NCBI RefSeq assembly: GCF_029853695.1
Contig: NZ_CP122537.1
Coordinates: forward strand, 930,001 to 994,000
DNA: 64,000 bases
Direction: 5' to 3'
Source: Jannaschia sp. GRR-S6-38
GTDB lineage: Bacteria > Pseudomonadota > Alphaproteobacteria > Rhodobacterales > Rhodobacteraceae
Shown here piece by piece: positions 15,924 to 24,111 of the stretch. The position numbers and the translations under genes are program-made. The number at the start of each line of letters is the position of its first letter. Within the stretch, counting starts at the first letter, position 1. Under the pieces are notes generated by a model. The model made no database searches. It had not been told where the DNA came from and saw only the letters and a list, made by a program, of their open reading frames with translations.

Positions 15924-17039
15924 TCAGAGTTCCGTGCCCGTTCCGTTCAGCCGGGTCTCGAAGGGATTGCGGAACGACTCCTCCGGAGGTGCGTCCGGAT
16001 CAGCCCCCGCCCCGCCCGCCTTCGCGGCGCGGAGATAGGGGAAGTCGCGGACCAGCATCCGCTCCAGATGGGCGCCGGCCGAGAACGGCGCGTAGCGCGG
16101 ACCCTCGCCTGGGGCGATCAGTTCGGGGAAGGGCTCGATCACGGTGCCGTAATCGGCGGCGACGAAATAGGGCAGCGAGAAGCGCTCCGGGCTCAGGTTG
16201 AGGACGCGGTGCGGGGTGGAGCGGAGCATCCCGTTGGTCCAGGCCTCGAGCATATCGCCGATATTGACGACCAGGACGGCCGGATCGACGGGCACGTCGA
16301 TCCATTCGTCGTCGCGGGTCATCACCTGGAGCCCCGCGTTGCGTGTGTGCAGTAAGGTCAGGCATTCGTAATCGGTATGGGCGCCCATGTTGACCGACTG
16401 GTGGTCGGTGGTGCCCGCATCGCGCACGTAATGCAGCAGGCGAAGCTGCGAGATCGGCTTGCGCATCCGCGAGGTCATCGCGCCCTCGGGGAGGCCCAGA
16501 TGGATCTCGAGCGCCGCGCAGATACGGCGGCCGAGTTGCGAGACCGCGTCGTAATAGGCGGCGACCGCGTCGCGGAACCCGGCCAGCTCGGGCCAGACAT
16601 TGGGTCCGAGCAGCCGAATTCCGGCCAGGAAGTCCGGATCGTCCGCGGGCAGGTCGAGCCCGAGGTCGAAGGCCTCGTAGGAGCGGTCCTTCTCGTCGGG
16701 GTAGTCGCCCTTTTCGGAGAACGGGACATAGCCGCGATGGTTCGGCTGGTGGCCGATATAATAGCGGCGCTTGACCGTGTCGGGCAGCGCGAAGAAGCGC
16801 CGGGCGACGGCATAGGTGCGCTCGACCCGGGCGGGTTCGATGCCGTGATCGCAGATGCGGAAGAAGCCGACATCGCGCGCCGCGCGCCCGATCTGGTCGG
16901 CGACGGCCCGGGCCGCGTCGCGGTCGCCGGTCAGAAGGCCCGCGACGCTGATGAGCGGCGGCGTCAGGTCGCGGCATGCGGCCCCGAGGGTCGCGCCGTC
17001 GCCGGGCTGGCCCTGTCCGGGCAGACGATTAACCCGCAT
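15924..17039 (-). CDS. 2OG-Fe(II) dioxygenase, isopenicillin N synthase-like
   Basis: A 371-residue member of the isopenicillin-N-synthase-like non-haem iron dioxygenases. The N-terminal DIOX_N region begins near LISVAGLLTGD. The iron ligands are the HTD of MGAHTDYECLT and the His of RSTPHRVLN. The 2-oxoglutarate-binding Arg-x-Ser follows as ERFSLPYF. Relatives modify amino acids or small metabolites or make ethylene; the substrate is not predictable here. Its ATG overlaps the histidine-kinase stop by 11 bp, and LysE follows 3 bp later, so all three are translated from one message. Confidence 0.88.
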   Translation of the reverse strand: MRVNRLPGQGQPGDGATLGAACRDLTPPLISVAGLLTGDRDAARAVADQIGRAARDVGFFRICDHGIEPARVERTYAVARRFFALPDTVKRRYYIGHQPNHRGYVPFSEKGDYPDEKDRSYEAFDLGLDLPADDPDFLAGIRLLGPNVWPELAGFRDAVAAYYDAVSQLGRRICAALEIHLGLPEGAMTSRMRKPISQLRLLHYVRDAGTTDHQSVNMGAHTDYECLTLLHTRNAGLQVMTRDDEWIDVPVDPAVLVVNIGDMLEAWTNGMLRSTPHRVLNLSPERFSLPYFVAADYGTVIEPFPELIAPGEGPRYAPFSAGAHLERMLVRDFPYLRAAKAGGAGADPDAPPEESFRNPFETRLNGTGTEL

Positions 17040-18447
17040 CGCGCTGCCCGGCCTCCTGTTGCCCGGCCTCGTGTTGCGGATCGTCGGCGGCCGGGAAGAA
17101 CAGGTCGATCGTCGTCCCGCGCGTCGGGCCCGGACGGGCGCGAACCCAGCCGCCCGACTGTTTCATGAAGCCCATGACCATCGACAGGCCGAGCCCCTTG
17201 CCCTCGCCCACGGGCTTGGTGGTGAAGAACGGGTCGAAGATGCGCGGCAGCGCCTCAGGCGGGATCCCGGTCCCCTCGTCGATGACGCCGAGCCGGACGT
17301 AGCGGCCGGCCGCCGCGCCGCCGAGGGCCCTTGCCCCGGCGAGGTCGTGGCGGGTGTTCTCGGTCTCGATCCGCAACCGGCCATCCTCCGGCATCGCGTC
17401 GCGGGCGTTCAGGATCAGGTTGATCAGCGCGATCTCGGCCGCGATGCGATCGATCCGCACGGGCCAGGCCTGGCCCGCGGGATCGAAATCGATCGTGTCG
17501 CCCGCCCCGGCCCGGTCGGTGCGGATCGTCGACCGGACGAGTTCGTTAAGATCGGTGATCTCGGGTTCGAGATGCCGGCGCTGCGCGAAGGCGAGCATGT
17601 CCTGGATCAGCCGTGCGCCCCGGCCCGCCGCGGCCTGCGCGTCGTCGAGGCTGCGCTGGGCATCGGGGCCGGTGGGATCGAGTTCGAGAAGCTCGAGATT
17701 GCCGGAAATGGCGGTGAGCAGGTTGTTGAACTCATGCGCGAAGCCGCCGGTCAGCCGGCCGATCGCCTCGAGCTTGCGCGCCTCGAAGAGCTCGGCCTCC
17801 AGCGCCTTGCGGTGGCTCGTCTCCTCGGTGAGCTGCGCATGCGAGCGCATCAGGTCGCGGTAGCGCTGGTTCGACCGCTCCGCCTCGGCCAGGAGGTCGA
17901 GCTTGGCGCTGGTCATCGCCGCGATGGTGGTCAGGATCTCGAGCTCGGCCTCGCCGAAGGCCGCCACCTCCGGATGCTCGCTGTCGATCACGCCGACGAC
18001 CTGCCCCTGCGAGATCAGCGGAACGCAGATTTCCGAGCGCGCCGGCTGCGCGTCGGGGATGTAGTTCCGGTCCTTGAGGAGATCGTCGATGATGATCGGT
18101 TCGCGGGTTTCCGCGACCTGCCCGGTGATGCCGTGTCCGAACGGGATCCGCAGCGGATTGACGATCGCGCGGTCATAGGGGTTCTTCTCGCCCAGCGCGG
18201 CGACCTGGACGAGTTCGCGGCCATCGGCCTGATAGATCACGCAGTCGACGAAATTCAGGCGGCCGACGACGTTCCGCGCGACGTACCAGAACAGGTCCTC
18301 GGCGCTGCGGATCGTCATGACATCCACGGCGAAGGCGTTGAGGGTGCGCAGGGAGGTCGTGTCGTCGGGCCGCCCCGCGGGCGGGGGCGCCGGGCGCATT
18401 GTCTTGGGCAGGTTCAGTCGAAACTCCTCGGCCGCGGCCTTCGTCAT
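17029..18447 (-). CDS. GAF-domain sensor histidine kinase
   Basis: A 472-residue soluble histidine kinase. A GAF sensor domain spans about residues 40-185, followed by a short coiled coil (AEAERSNQRYRDLMRSHAQLTEE) and the H-box GGFAHEFNNLL with phospho-acceptor His238. The ATPase has the N-box (LILNARDAM), DEGTGIPP and GKGLGLSMV. No transmembrane segment, receiver domain or adjacent response-regulator gene is present, so it is an orphan kinase, or signals to a regulator elsewhere. The C-terminus has a Gln/Glu/Gly run (EAGQQEAGQRDAG). It heads an operon with a dioxygenase and an exporter, an unusual pairing. Confidence 0.9.
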   Translation of the reverse strand: MTKAAAEEFRLNLPKTMRPAPPPAGRPDDTTSLRTLNAFAVDVMTIRSAEDLFWYVARNVVGRLNFVDCVIYQADGRELVQVAALGEKNPYDRAIVNPLRIPFGHGITGQVAETREPIIIDDLLKDRNYIPDAQPARSEICVPLISQGQVVGVIDSEHPEVAAFGEAELEILTTIAAMTSAKLDLLAEAERSNQRYRDLMRSHAQLTEETSHRKALEAELFEARKLEAIGRLTGGFAHEFNNLLTAISGNLELLELDPTGPDAQRSLDDAQAAAGRGARLIQDMLAFAQRRHLEPEITDLNELVRSTIRTDRAGAGDTIDFDPAGQAWPVRIDRIAAEIALINLILNARDAMPEDGRLRIETENTRHDLAGARALGGAAAGRYVRLGVIDEGTGIPPEALPRIFDPFFTTKPVGEGKGLGLSMVMGFMKQSGGWVRARPGPTRGTTIDLFFPAADDPQHEAGQQEAGQRDAG

Positions 18448-18550
18448 CGTGTTGTGACCCCGTCCCCGGCCGGACGCGCGGGGCGTCCTTTCCGGGACGG
18501 GGCCGACGGCCCCCTTCGCCGTGCAGTAGGGCCCCCGGAGCCGGCTCGCG

Positions 18551-18892
18551 TCAAGGGGTTGGCGGCACGGGGCGCGGAGGATGGCCCGGGGCGGGGTGGG
18601 GAAATCGCGGGATGTCGCTGCCGCGGGGCACGCGCCCGATCTCGCGGCGGATCTGGTGGACCGCGTCGCGGATCACCGCCGCATCGGCGGCGAAGGTGTC
18701 GATCACCCCGTCGATGAGCTTCTTCAATCCATTATAGGCGAAGAGCGGCAGGCCTAGGCCGCGCACCCGCGCCGCCGCCTCCAGCATGGCCGGCGTGACC
18801 CGATGGGAGGACAGCAGATAGGCGCGGGGCTGGATGTCCTCCGCCGCGAAGGCATCGATCGTCTCATCCCGCAGGCTCGCCACGAAGCGCAT
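18551..18892 (-). CDS. Hypothetical protein, 113 residues
   Basis: A small soluble protein with an alpha/beta start (RAYLLSSHRVTPAMLEAAARVRGLGLPLFAYNG) and a helical middle, ending in a proline/histidine-rich tail. I do not recognise a family. The best ribosome-binding site (AAAGGAG) is placed ideally for an ATG at 18900 in another frame; the coding-like frame begins at 18892, about 12 nt from GGAG. Codon use and protein character favour 18892. It follows the frameshift-affected gene by 54 bp on the same strand. Confidence 0.55.
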   Translation of the reverse strand: MRFVASLRDETIDAFAAEDIQPRAYLLSSHRVTPAMLEAAARVRGLGLPLFAYNGLKKLIDGVIDTFAADAAVIRDAVHQIRREIGRVPRGSDIPRFPHPAPGHPPRPVPPTP

Positions 18893-18946
18893 CTGGCCAT
18901 GTCACTCCTTTTGATGGCCCCGCGCCCGGCAGGCGGGGCTTCGGGT

Positions 18947-19831
18947 TCAGGCGAACGGGATGCTTTCGTTCAGCGCGTGGAGGCAGGCTTCCAGTTCGCC
19001 CCTCAGGGCGTCGGCCTCCTCCATGGCGATTTCCCACGCGGTCCTGAGGTTGTCGTAGTCGTTCCAACTGTCCTCGATATCGGCTGCGTCGCGGCAATCC
19101 CGGAGCCGCTCGCGGTCGTCCTCCAATTGCCGCTTTAGCTCGTGCACGGGCTCGGGCTCCATGCCGGGCGTGATCTCGGCCGGTTGCGGGCCGAACCATC
19201 GGTCCGCCAGCCGCAGGAAGGCGATGCGCCAGCTCGCCCGGCCGAGCGCTTCGAGCGAAAGCGCATCGATCTCGACGGCGGGCTGGCCGTCGAACAGGGC
19301 CGACGCGGCGTTGAACGATCCGTTGGCGCGCAGGAAGGCGTCGAAGGTGACCCCCGCATGGGGCAGATGCGCGATGACCGCCTTGGCGTTCGCGGTCGCG
19401 TCGCTCGACGGATCGCGGAGGACCAGTCGGCTGACGAGCTTGCCGTCGGCCAGTCGCAGCGCCTCGATCGCGGTGACGAAGCCCTCGATCTCGACGAAGG
19501 CGCCGTCGGCGGACGCCTCGAGATCGCTCAGGGCCACGTCCGTGCCGTCGGACAGCGGGGTGGCGAAGGCCGTGCTGTTCGCCTTGCGCATCACCGCCCG
19601 GACGTCCTCGGGCGGATCGAGGCCGAGCGCGCCCAGCGCCAGGCGATAGGCGGCGCACTGGCTGGCGAGCGCCTCGCGGGTCAGCATCCCCGCCCGCGCC
19701 GCGAGCCGTCCGACGCGCTCGGACGCCGTGCCGCGGCCGACCTCGCGGAGCGACAGCATCTTCTGGCGGATCGCGCGCTGGCTTCGGGCGTGGATCGGGA
19801 GGCGGCGCTCGATATCGCCGGCCAGACGCAT
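18947..19831 (-). CDS. Hypothetical protein, probable OB-like middle and coiled-coil end; 5' end possibly frameshifted
   Basis: A 294-residue frame as read from the ATG at 19831. The N-terminal third is helical and basic (RRLPIHARSQRAIRQKML). Residues ~105-195 are beta-rich, alternating charged and hydrophobic (GAFVEIEGFVTAIEAL, KLVSRLVLRDPS), like an OB-type fold. The last 70 are acidic and coiled-coil-like. There is no ribosome-binding site before 19831, and the frame continues sensibly upstream as EPEGIPHAA before losing coding character, while another frame upstream looks coding. The native protein is probably longer (see 19858-20109). Family not recognised. Confidence 0.55.
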   Translation of the reverse strand: MRLAGDIERRLPIHARSQRAIRQKMLSLREVGRGTASERVGRLAARAGMLTREALASQCAAYRLALGALGLDPPEDVRAVMRKANSTAFATPLSDGTDVALSDLEASADGAFVEIEGFVTAIEALRLADGKLVSRLVLRDPSSDATANAKAVIAHLPHAGVTFDAFLRANGSFNAASALFDGQPAVEIDALSLEALGRASWRIAFLRLADRWFGPQPAEITPGMEPEPVHELKRQLEDDRERLRDCRDAADIEDSWNDYDNLRTAWEIAMEEADALRGELEACLHALNESIPFA

Positions 19832-19857
19832 CGCCGCGTGAGGGATCCCCTCGGGCT

Positions 19858-20109
19858 CTGCTGCGCCGCGAGCGCGCCGTGGAACCGGAGCTGGCCGCCC
19901 GCGAGCCGGCGTTCCGCATCCGTGACGACATGCTCGGCCGCGCGGCGGATGTCGTCGGCACCGGCGGTCGGAGCGGGCGCGCGGTCGGTTCGCCGGGCGA
20001 GGGCGAATTCCGCATGGACCCGCGCGAGGAGGCCGCGCGACAGGCAGGAGCGGAGGGATAGCAGGTTATGCGACAGGGCGCGGAGCGGGATGCGCGTGGC
20101 CGGGGGCAT
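19858..20109 (-). pseudogene. Candidate 5' part of the preceding gene in a shifted frame
   Basis: From an ATG at 20109 an ~84-codon frame reads like a genuine N-terminus (IPLRALSHNLLSLRSC...HVVTDAERRLAGGQLRFHGALAAQQ) and then degenerates. Switching frame by one missing base near 19857, where CAG CAG AG could once have been CAG CAG GAG, joins it seamlessly to EPEGIPHAAMRLAGDIERRL of the downstream frame, giving a protein of about 387 residues. AGGAG abuts the ATG with no spacing, so the true start is uncertain. This is either a recent frameshift (gene inactivated or shortened) or a base-call error. Confidence 0.45.
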
Positions 20110-20209
20110 CTCCTGCGCGGGGTTCCCCCCAGAGCCCGTGAGATCGGCCCGGGCGTCACCGACGATCCCGGTGGAAACAGGGGCGCCGGACGGGCGTCGG
20201 GCGGGGCAT

Positions 20210-21151
20210 TCAGCGATCGAGGAGGTCGTCCAGGATTTCCGACATGCGCCGGGGGCTCGGGAAGGCGCGGGCGGTGCCGAGGCTGCCGATGGTGTGCGCG
20301 GCGGCGCGGCCGGCATGGCGGATGGCGATCTCGTCGAGGCGGGTGCGCCGCCGCAGGGCCGAGCCGATGGCCACGCCTTCGAAGCAATCCCCCGCGCCGG
20401 TGACGTCGACCACCTCGGCGGGCCGGGCGGGAACGTGCAGGATGTCCGCCCCCGACCCCAGCAGCGCGCCCTCGGCCCCGAGGGTCAGGACGACCTGGGC
20501 GACCCCCGCCCGCCGGAGCGCCGCCACCGCGTCCCGCCCCGCGCAGCCGGTCAGCGCCCGCGCCTCGTTGGCGTTGACGAACAGGGCGTCGGTCAGCGGC
20601 AGGAGATCGCGGAGCCCGGCATCGAAGGGCGAGGGGTTCAGCACCGTGAAGAGCCCGCGATCCCGGCCCGCGCGGCAGAGCGCGGCGGTCACGTCGCGGT
20701 CAAGATTGCCCTGCAGCAGCATCGCGTCGCCGGGCCGGGCGCCGGCCAGTTCGGCCCGGCAATCGGCAAAGGTCAGGCTGCGGGCGCAGGCATTGGTGGT
20801 GACGATGACGTTGTCGCCGTCTTCCTGCGCGAAGATGATCGAACGGTCGCTCGGGATGTCGGGGCGGTCGACGAGGGCCGGCTCGACCGGTTCATGGCCG
20901 AGCGCGTCGCGGATGGCGCGCCCGTGCCAATCGGTGCCGACGGCGGCGACGAGGCGGGTGGGCACGCCCGTCCGGGCCAGCGCGATCGCCTGGTTCGTGC
21001 CCTTGCCGCCGAGGCCGGTATGCCCGGCGCGGCCCAGCACCGATTCCCCCGCCGCGGGCAGGTCGCGGACCTGGAAGACCTCGTCGATGGCGGCGTTCCC
21101 GAAGACGAGTGCGCGGCGCGGGCGGGCGTCGGTTTGCGGCGTTTCGGTCAT
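20210..21151 (-). CDS. PfkB-family carbohydrate kinase (ribokinase-like)
   Basis: A 313-residue PfkB-fold sugar kinase. PfkB signature 1 is GGKGTNQAIALARTG near residue 48 and signature 2 is DVTGAGDCFEGVAIGSAL near residue 248, with the catalytic Asp in GAGD. Overall length and order fit ribokinase-type enzymes, which phosphorylate pentoses or nucleosides. It is divergent from the LacI regulator across an operator-like palindrome, so it should share induction with the forward ABC/BtpA operon and supply its phosphorylation step. The exact sugar is not evident. Confidence 0.9.
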   Translation of the reverse strand: MTETPQTDARPRRALVFGNAAIDEVFQVRDLPAAGESVLGRAGHTGLGGKGTNQAIALARTGVPTRLVAAVGTDWHGRAIRDALGHEPVEPALVDRPDIPSDRSIIFAQEDGDNVIVTTNACARSLTFADCRAELAGARPGDAMLLQGNLDRDVTAALCRAGRDRGLFTVLNPSPFDAGLRDLLPLTDALFVNANEARALTGCAGRDAVAALRRAGVAQVVLTLGAEGALLGSGADILHVPARPAEVVDVTGAGDCFEGVAIGSALRRRTRLDEIAIRHAGRAAAHTIGSLGTARAFPSPRRMSEILDDLLDR

Positions 21152-21238
21152 TCGGTCATCGGACCTGCTGAATTTCCGGACAAACGGCGGCTGGCTCGGG
21201 CGGCATGTGAGACCTCGCTTGACCGGGCTGGTATCGCG

Positions 21239-21270
21239 GTTTACTAAATGCGTTTAGTAAACTGATTTAC
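21239..21270. promoter_or_regulatory. LacI-type operator: perfect palindrome with an overlapping second one
   Basis: GTTTACTAAA (21239-21248) and TTTAGTAAAC (21253-21262) form a perfect 10-bp inverted repeat around TGCG. The right arm's GTAAA is reused with TTTAC (21266-21270) around CTGA to make a second, shorter palindrome. The AT-rich site sits in the 149-bp divergent region between the PfkB kinase and the LacI-family gene, 39 bp before the latter. It is the expected place for autoregulation and joint control of both arms. Confidence 0.8.
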
Positions 21271-21300
21271 CGTAGTGGGTTTCGATTGGGAAGGGGCAGA

Positions 21301-22362
21301 ATGCCGGCGAGTTTGAAAGATGTGGCCAGGGAAGCGGGGCTCTCCCCCGCCGCCGTGTCGCGGCATCTCAACGGCACGCTGGAGCTGCCCGAGCCGACGC
21401 GGAAGCGCATCGAGGCGGCGGTGCGGCGCCTGGCCTACCGGCCGAACCCGCATGCCCGCCGCCTGAGCCTCGGCCGGTCGGACACCATCACGCTTATCGT
21501 GCCCGACATCGCCAACCCGTTCTTCGCGACGCTCGCCGCCACGGTCGAGCGCGCCGCCTTCGAGCGGGGCATGATCGTCCAGCTTCACGCCACGTCGAAT
21601 GTCGAGGCGCGCGAGCTCGCGGTGCTGCAACTCGCGGCGGATCACCGCTCGGACGGAGTGGTTTTCTGCACCAATCGCAAGCCCGGGCCCGATGTCGCCG
21701 AGGCGATCGCCGCCCTGCCACGGGCGGTCATCGTGGACGAGGGCGTCCCGGGCGCCCGCGCGCCCCAGGTCTTCGCCGACAATGCGCAGGGCGGCTATCT
21801 GGCCGGGCGCCACCTGGCGCGCTGGCAGCATCGCAAGATCGCCTATCTGGGCGGCGATCCGGCGCTGATGTCCACGCGGCTGCGCGCCGAGGGCTTGGAA
21901 CGCGGCCTGCGCGAGGAAAGCGGCGGCGCCGAGGTCGGCGTGCGCATCCTCTCGGGCCGCCACGACGTCGCCTCGGGCCGCGCACTGGCGGCCGAGCTGC
22001 TCGATGCGGGCGGCGAGGAGACCGCGATCTTCGTGGGCTCGGATGAGCTGGCCATCGGCGTCATTGAGACCCTGCGCGCGCGCGGCGTCCGGATCCCGCA
22101 GGACATGTCGCTCGTCAGTTTCGACGGCGCACGGGCGCTGCATCTCTACGACCCGCCGATCACGGCGGTGCGCCAGCCGGCCCGCCAGCTCGGCGAGCGG
22201 GCGGTCGAGCTTCTGCTCGACGGCGACTGGGACGACCCTGCCCTGCCGGACCGGGTGGAGTACCTGCCGGTGGAGTTGATCGAGAGGGCGTCGGTTGCGG
22301 CGCCGAACCTCGCAAGAAGAGCAAGAGCAGACCACGCCAACCAAACCGACAGAGGAGATTGA
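21301..22362 (+). CDS. LacI-family transcriptional regulator
   Basis: A 353-residue LacI/GalR regulator. The N-terminal helix-turn-helix is SLKDVAREAGLSPAAVSRHLNG, followed by the hinge (RPNPHARRLSLGRSDTI) and a periplasmic-binding-protein-like effector domain (IVPDIANPFFATLA...GSDELAIGVIETLR). ATG at 21301 follows GGAAGGGG. The stop is 4 bp from the binding-protein start, so the regulator is the first gene of the transport operon. The effector is likely the imported sugar or its phosphate. The palindrome at 21239-21262 is the probable operator. Confidence 0.93.
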   Translation: MPASLKDVAREAGLSPAAVSRHLNGTLELPEPTRKRIEAAVRRLAYRPNPHARRLSLGRSDTITLIVPDIANPFFATLAATVERAAFERGMIVQLHATSNVEARELAVLQLAADHRSDGVVFCTNRKPGPDVAEAIAALPRAVIVDEGVPGARAPQVFADNAQGGYLAGRHLARWQHRKIAYLGGDPALMSTRLRAEGLERGLREESGGAEVGVRILSGRHDVASGRALAAELLDAGGEETAIFVGSDELAIGVIETLRARGVRIPQDMSLVSFDGARALHLYDPPITAVRQPARQLGERAVELLLDGDWDDPALPDRVEYLPVELIERASVAAPNLARRARADHANQTDRGD

Positions 22363-22366
22363 CGAC

Positions 22367-23299
22367 ATGACCAATCGCATGAAAGGCGCGCTTCTGGCCG
22401 CCGCCGCTACCACGGGGCTCATGGCCGGGTCCGCGAGCGCCGAAACCTTCGCGCTCGTGCAGATCAACCAGCAGGCGCTGTTCTTCAACCAGATGAACGA
22501 AGGCGCGACCGCCGCCGCCGAGGCGCAGGGCGACGAGCTGGTGATCTTCAACGCGAACAACGATCCCGCGGCGCAGAACAGCGCGGTGGAGACCTATATC
22601 GCCCAGGGCGTCGACGGCATCGTCGTCGTCGCGATCGACGTGAACGGCATCATGCCGGCCGTGCAGCAGGCGGTGGATGCGGGCATTCCCGTGGTCGCCG
22701 TGGATGCCGTCCTGCCCGAAGGCCCGCAGGCCGCGCAGGTCGGCGTCGACAACATGGAAGCCGGCGGCATGATCGGCGACTATTTCGTCGAATACGTGGG
22801 GGCCGAGATGGACGGCACCGCCACGGTCGGCATCGTCGGCGCGCTGAATTCGGCGATCCAGAACATCCGCCAGGACGGCTTCGAGGCCAGCATCGAGGGC
22901 GTGGACGGGATCACTGTCGCGGGCGTCGTCGACGGGCAGAACGTGCAGGACATCGCGCTGTCCGCGGCCGAGAACCTGATCACGGCGAACCCGAATCTCG
23001 ACGCCATCTACGCCACCGGCGAGCCGGCGCTCCTGGGCGCGATCGCGGCCGTCGAGAGCCAGGGGCGGCAGGACGACATCCGAGTCTTCGGCTGGGACCT
23101 GACGGCCCAGGCGATCCGCGGCATCGACCAGGGCTATGTCGAAGCGGTGATCCAGCAGGATCCGGCCGAGATGGGCGCTACGGCGGTCCGCATCCTCGGC
23201 GATCTGGCCGGGGGCGGCAGCACCGAGGCGGTCGTGTCCGTCCCAGTCACCATCGTCACCGATGCGAACGTGGACGACTTCCGGAGCATCTTCGAGTGA
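22367..23299 (+). CDS. Sugar ABC transporter substrate-binding protein (RbsB/FrcB type)
   Basis: A 310-residue periplasmic binding protein of the ribose/fructose type. The signal peptide is KGALLAAAATTGLMAGSASA and the type-I binding fold starts ALVQINQQALFFNQMNEG, with the hinge-region NNDPAAQNS and the QGVDGIVVVAID segment. It is preceded by AGAGGAG. It is the recognition component of the importer encoded by the next two genes and overlaps the ATPase start by one base (TGATG). Ligand cannot be assigned; relatives bind pentoses, hexoses or cyclitols. Confidence 0.92.
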   Translation: MTNRMKGALLAAAATTGLMAGSASAETFALVQINQQALFFNQMNEGATAAAEAQGDELVIFNANNDPAAQNSAVETYIAQGVDGIVVVAIDVNGIMPAVQQAVDAGIPVVAVDAVLPEGPQAAQVGVDNMEAGGMIGDYFVEYVGAEMDGTATVGIVGALNSAIQNIRQDGFEASIEGVDGITVAGVVDGQNVQDIALSAAENLITANPNLDAIYATGEPALLGAIAAVESQGRQDDIRVFGWDLTAQAIRGIDQGYVEAVIQQDPAEMGATAVRILGDLAGGGSTEAVVSVPVTIVTDANVDDFRSIFE

Positions 23300-24111
23300 T
23301 GGTCGCGCAATCGCGAGACATGGCGATTGCCGGGCCGGAGGGCACCACGCCCTCCGGTTCCGCCTCCGACGCCACCGGCGTGCCGCGCATCTCGCTGCGC
23401 GGCATCCGCAAGAATTTCGGATCGATCGAGGCGCTGCGCGGCGTCGATCTCGATATCTATCCGGGCGAATGCGTCGGACTGATCGGCGACAACGCCGCCG
23501 GCAAGTCCACGCTGACCAAGATCATCTCGGGCACCTATGTCCCCGATGCCGGCACCATCGCGGTCGACGGCGAGGAGGTGCGGTTCGCGAACCCCTCCGA
23601 CGCCCGCGCGCGCAATATCGAGATGGTGTTCCAGGATCTGAGCCTCTGCGACCATATCGACGTGATGGGGAACCTCTTTCTGGGCCGCGAGGTGTCGCGC
23701 TGGTCGTTCCTCGATCGCCGCACCATGCGCGAGCGCGCCCGCGAAATGCTCGACGACCTGGATATCCGCATCCCCCGCCTTAACGCGAAGGTGGAGCAGC
23801 TCTCGGGCGGCCAGCGCCAGGCGATCGCGATCGCCCGCGCGGCGTCCTTCCAGCCGCGGGTCCTGATCATGGACGAGCCCACCTCGGCGCTGGCGGTGGC
23901 CGAGGTCGAGGCCGTCCTGCGCCTGATCAACGAGGTGAAATCCCGCGGCGTCGCCGTGATCCTGATCACCCACCGCTTGCAGGACCTGTTCGAGGTCTGC
24001 GACCGCATCGCGGTGATGTACGAGGGCATCAAGGTGGCCGAGCGCGGCATCGGCGACACCAGCCTCGAAGACTTGGTCAAGCTGATCGTCGGCAAGGGGG
24101 AGGCGATATGA
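23299..24111 (+). CDS. Sugar ABC transporter ATP-binding protein, single-domain (FrcA type)
   Basis: A 270-residue ATPase with one nucleotide-binding domain: Walker A GDNAAGKS at residues 63-70, signature QLSGGQRQ, Walker B VLIMDEPTSAL and switch His in LITHRLQ. Ribose-type importers usually have a double ATPase of ~500 residues; the single-domain form is characteristic of FrcA-type fructose/mannose/ribose systems of alphaproteobacteria, and presumably acts as a dimer. The ATG at 23299 overlaps the binding-protein stop (TGATG), and the 3' end overlaps the permease start (ATGA). Confidence 0.93.
   Translation: MVAQSRDMAIAGPEGTTPSGSASDATGVPRISLRGIRKNFGSIEALRGVDLDIYPGECVGLIGDNAAGKSTLTKIISGTYVPDAGTIAVDGEEVRFANPSDARARNIEMVFQDLSLCDHIDVMGNLFLGREVSRWSFLDRRTMRERAREMLDDLDIRIPRLNAKVEQLSGGQRQAIAIARAASFQPRVLIMDEPTSALAVAEVEAVLRLINEVKSRGVAVILITHRLQDLFEVCDRIAVMYEGIKVAERGIGDTSLEDLVKLIVGKGEAI

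Noticed and set aside
18898..18900. ATG at 18900 with an ideal ribosome-binding site
   Set aside because: The frame it opens is Arg/Cys/Trp-rich and shadow-like; the frame from 18892 has clear protein character. The well-placed AAAGGAG remains odd and is noted in the feature.
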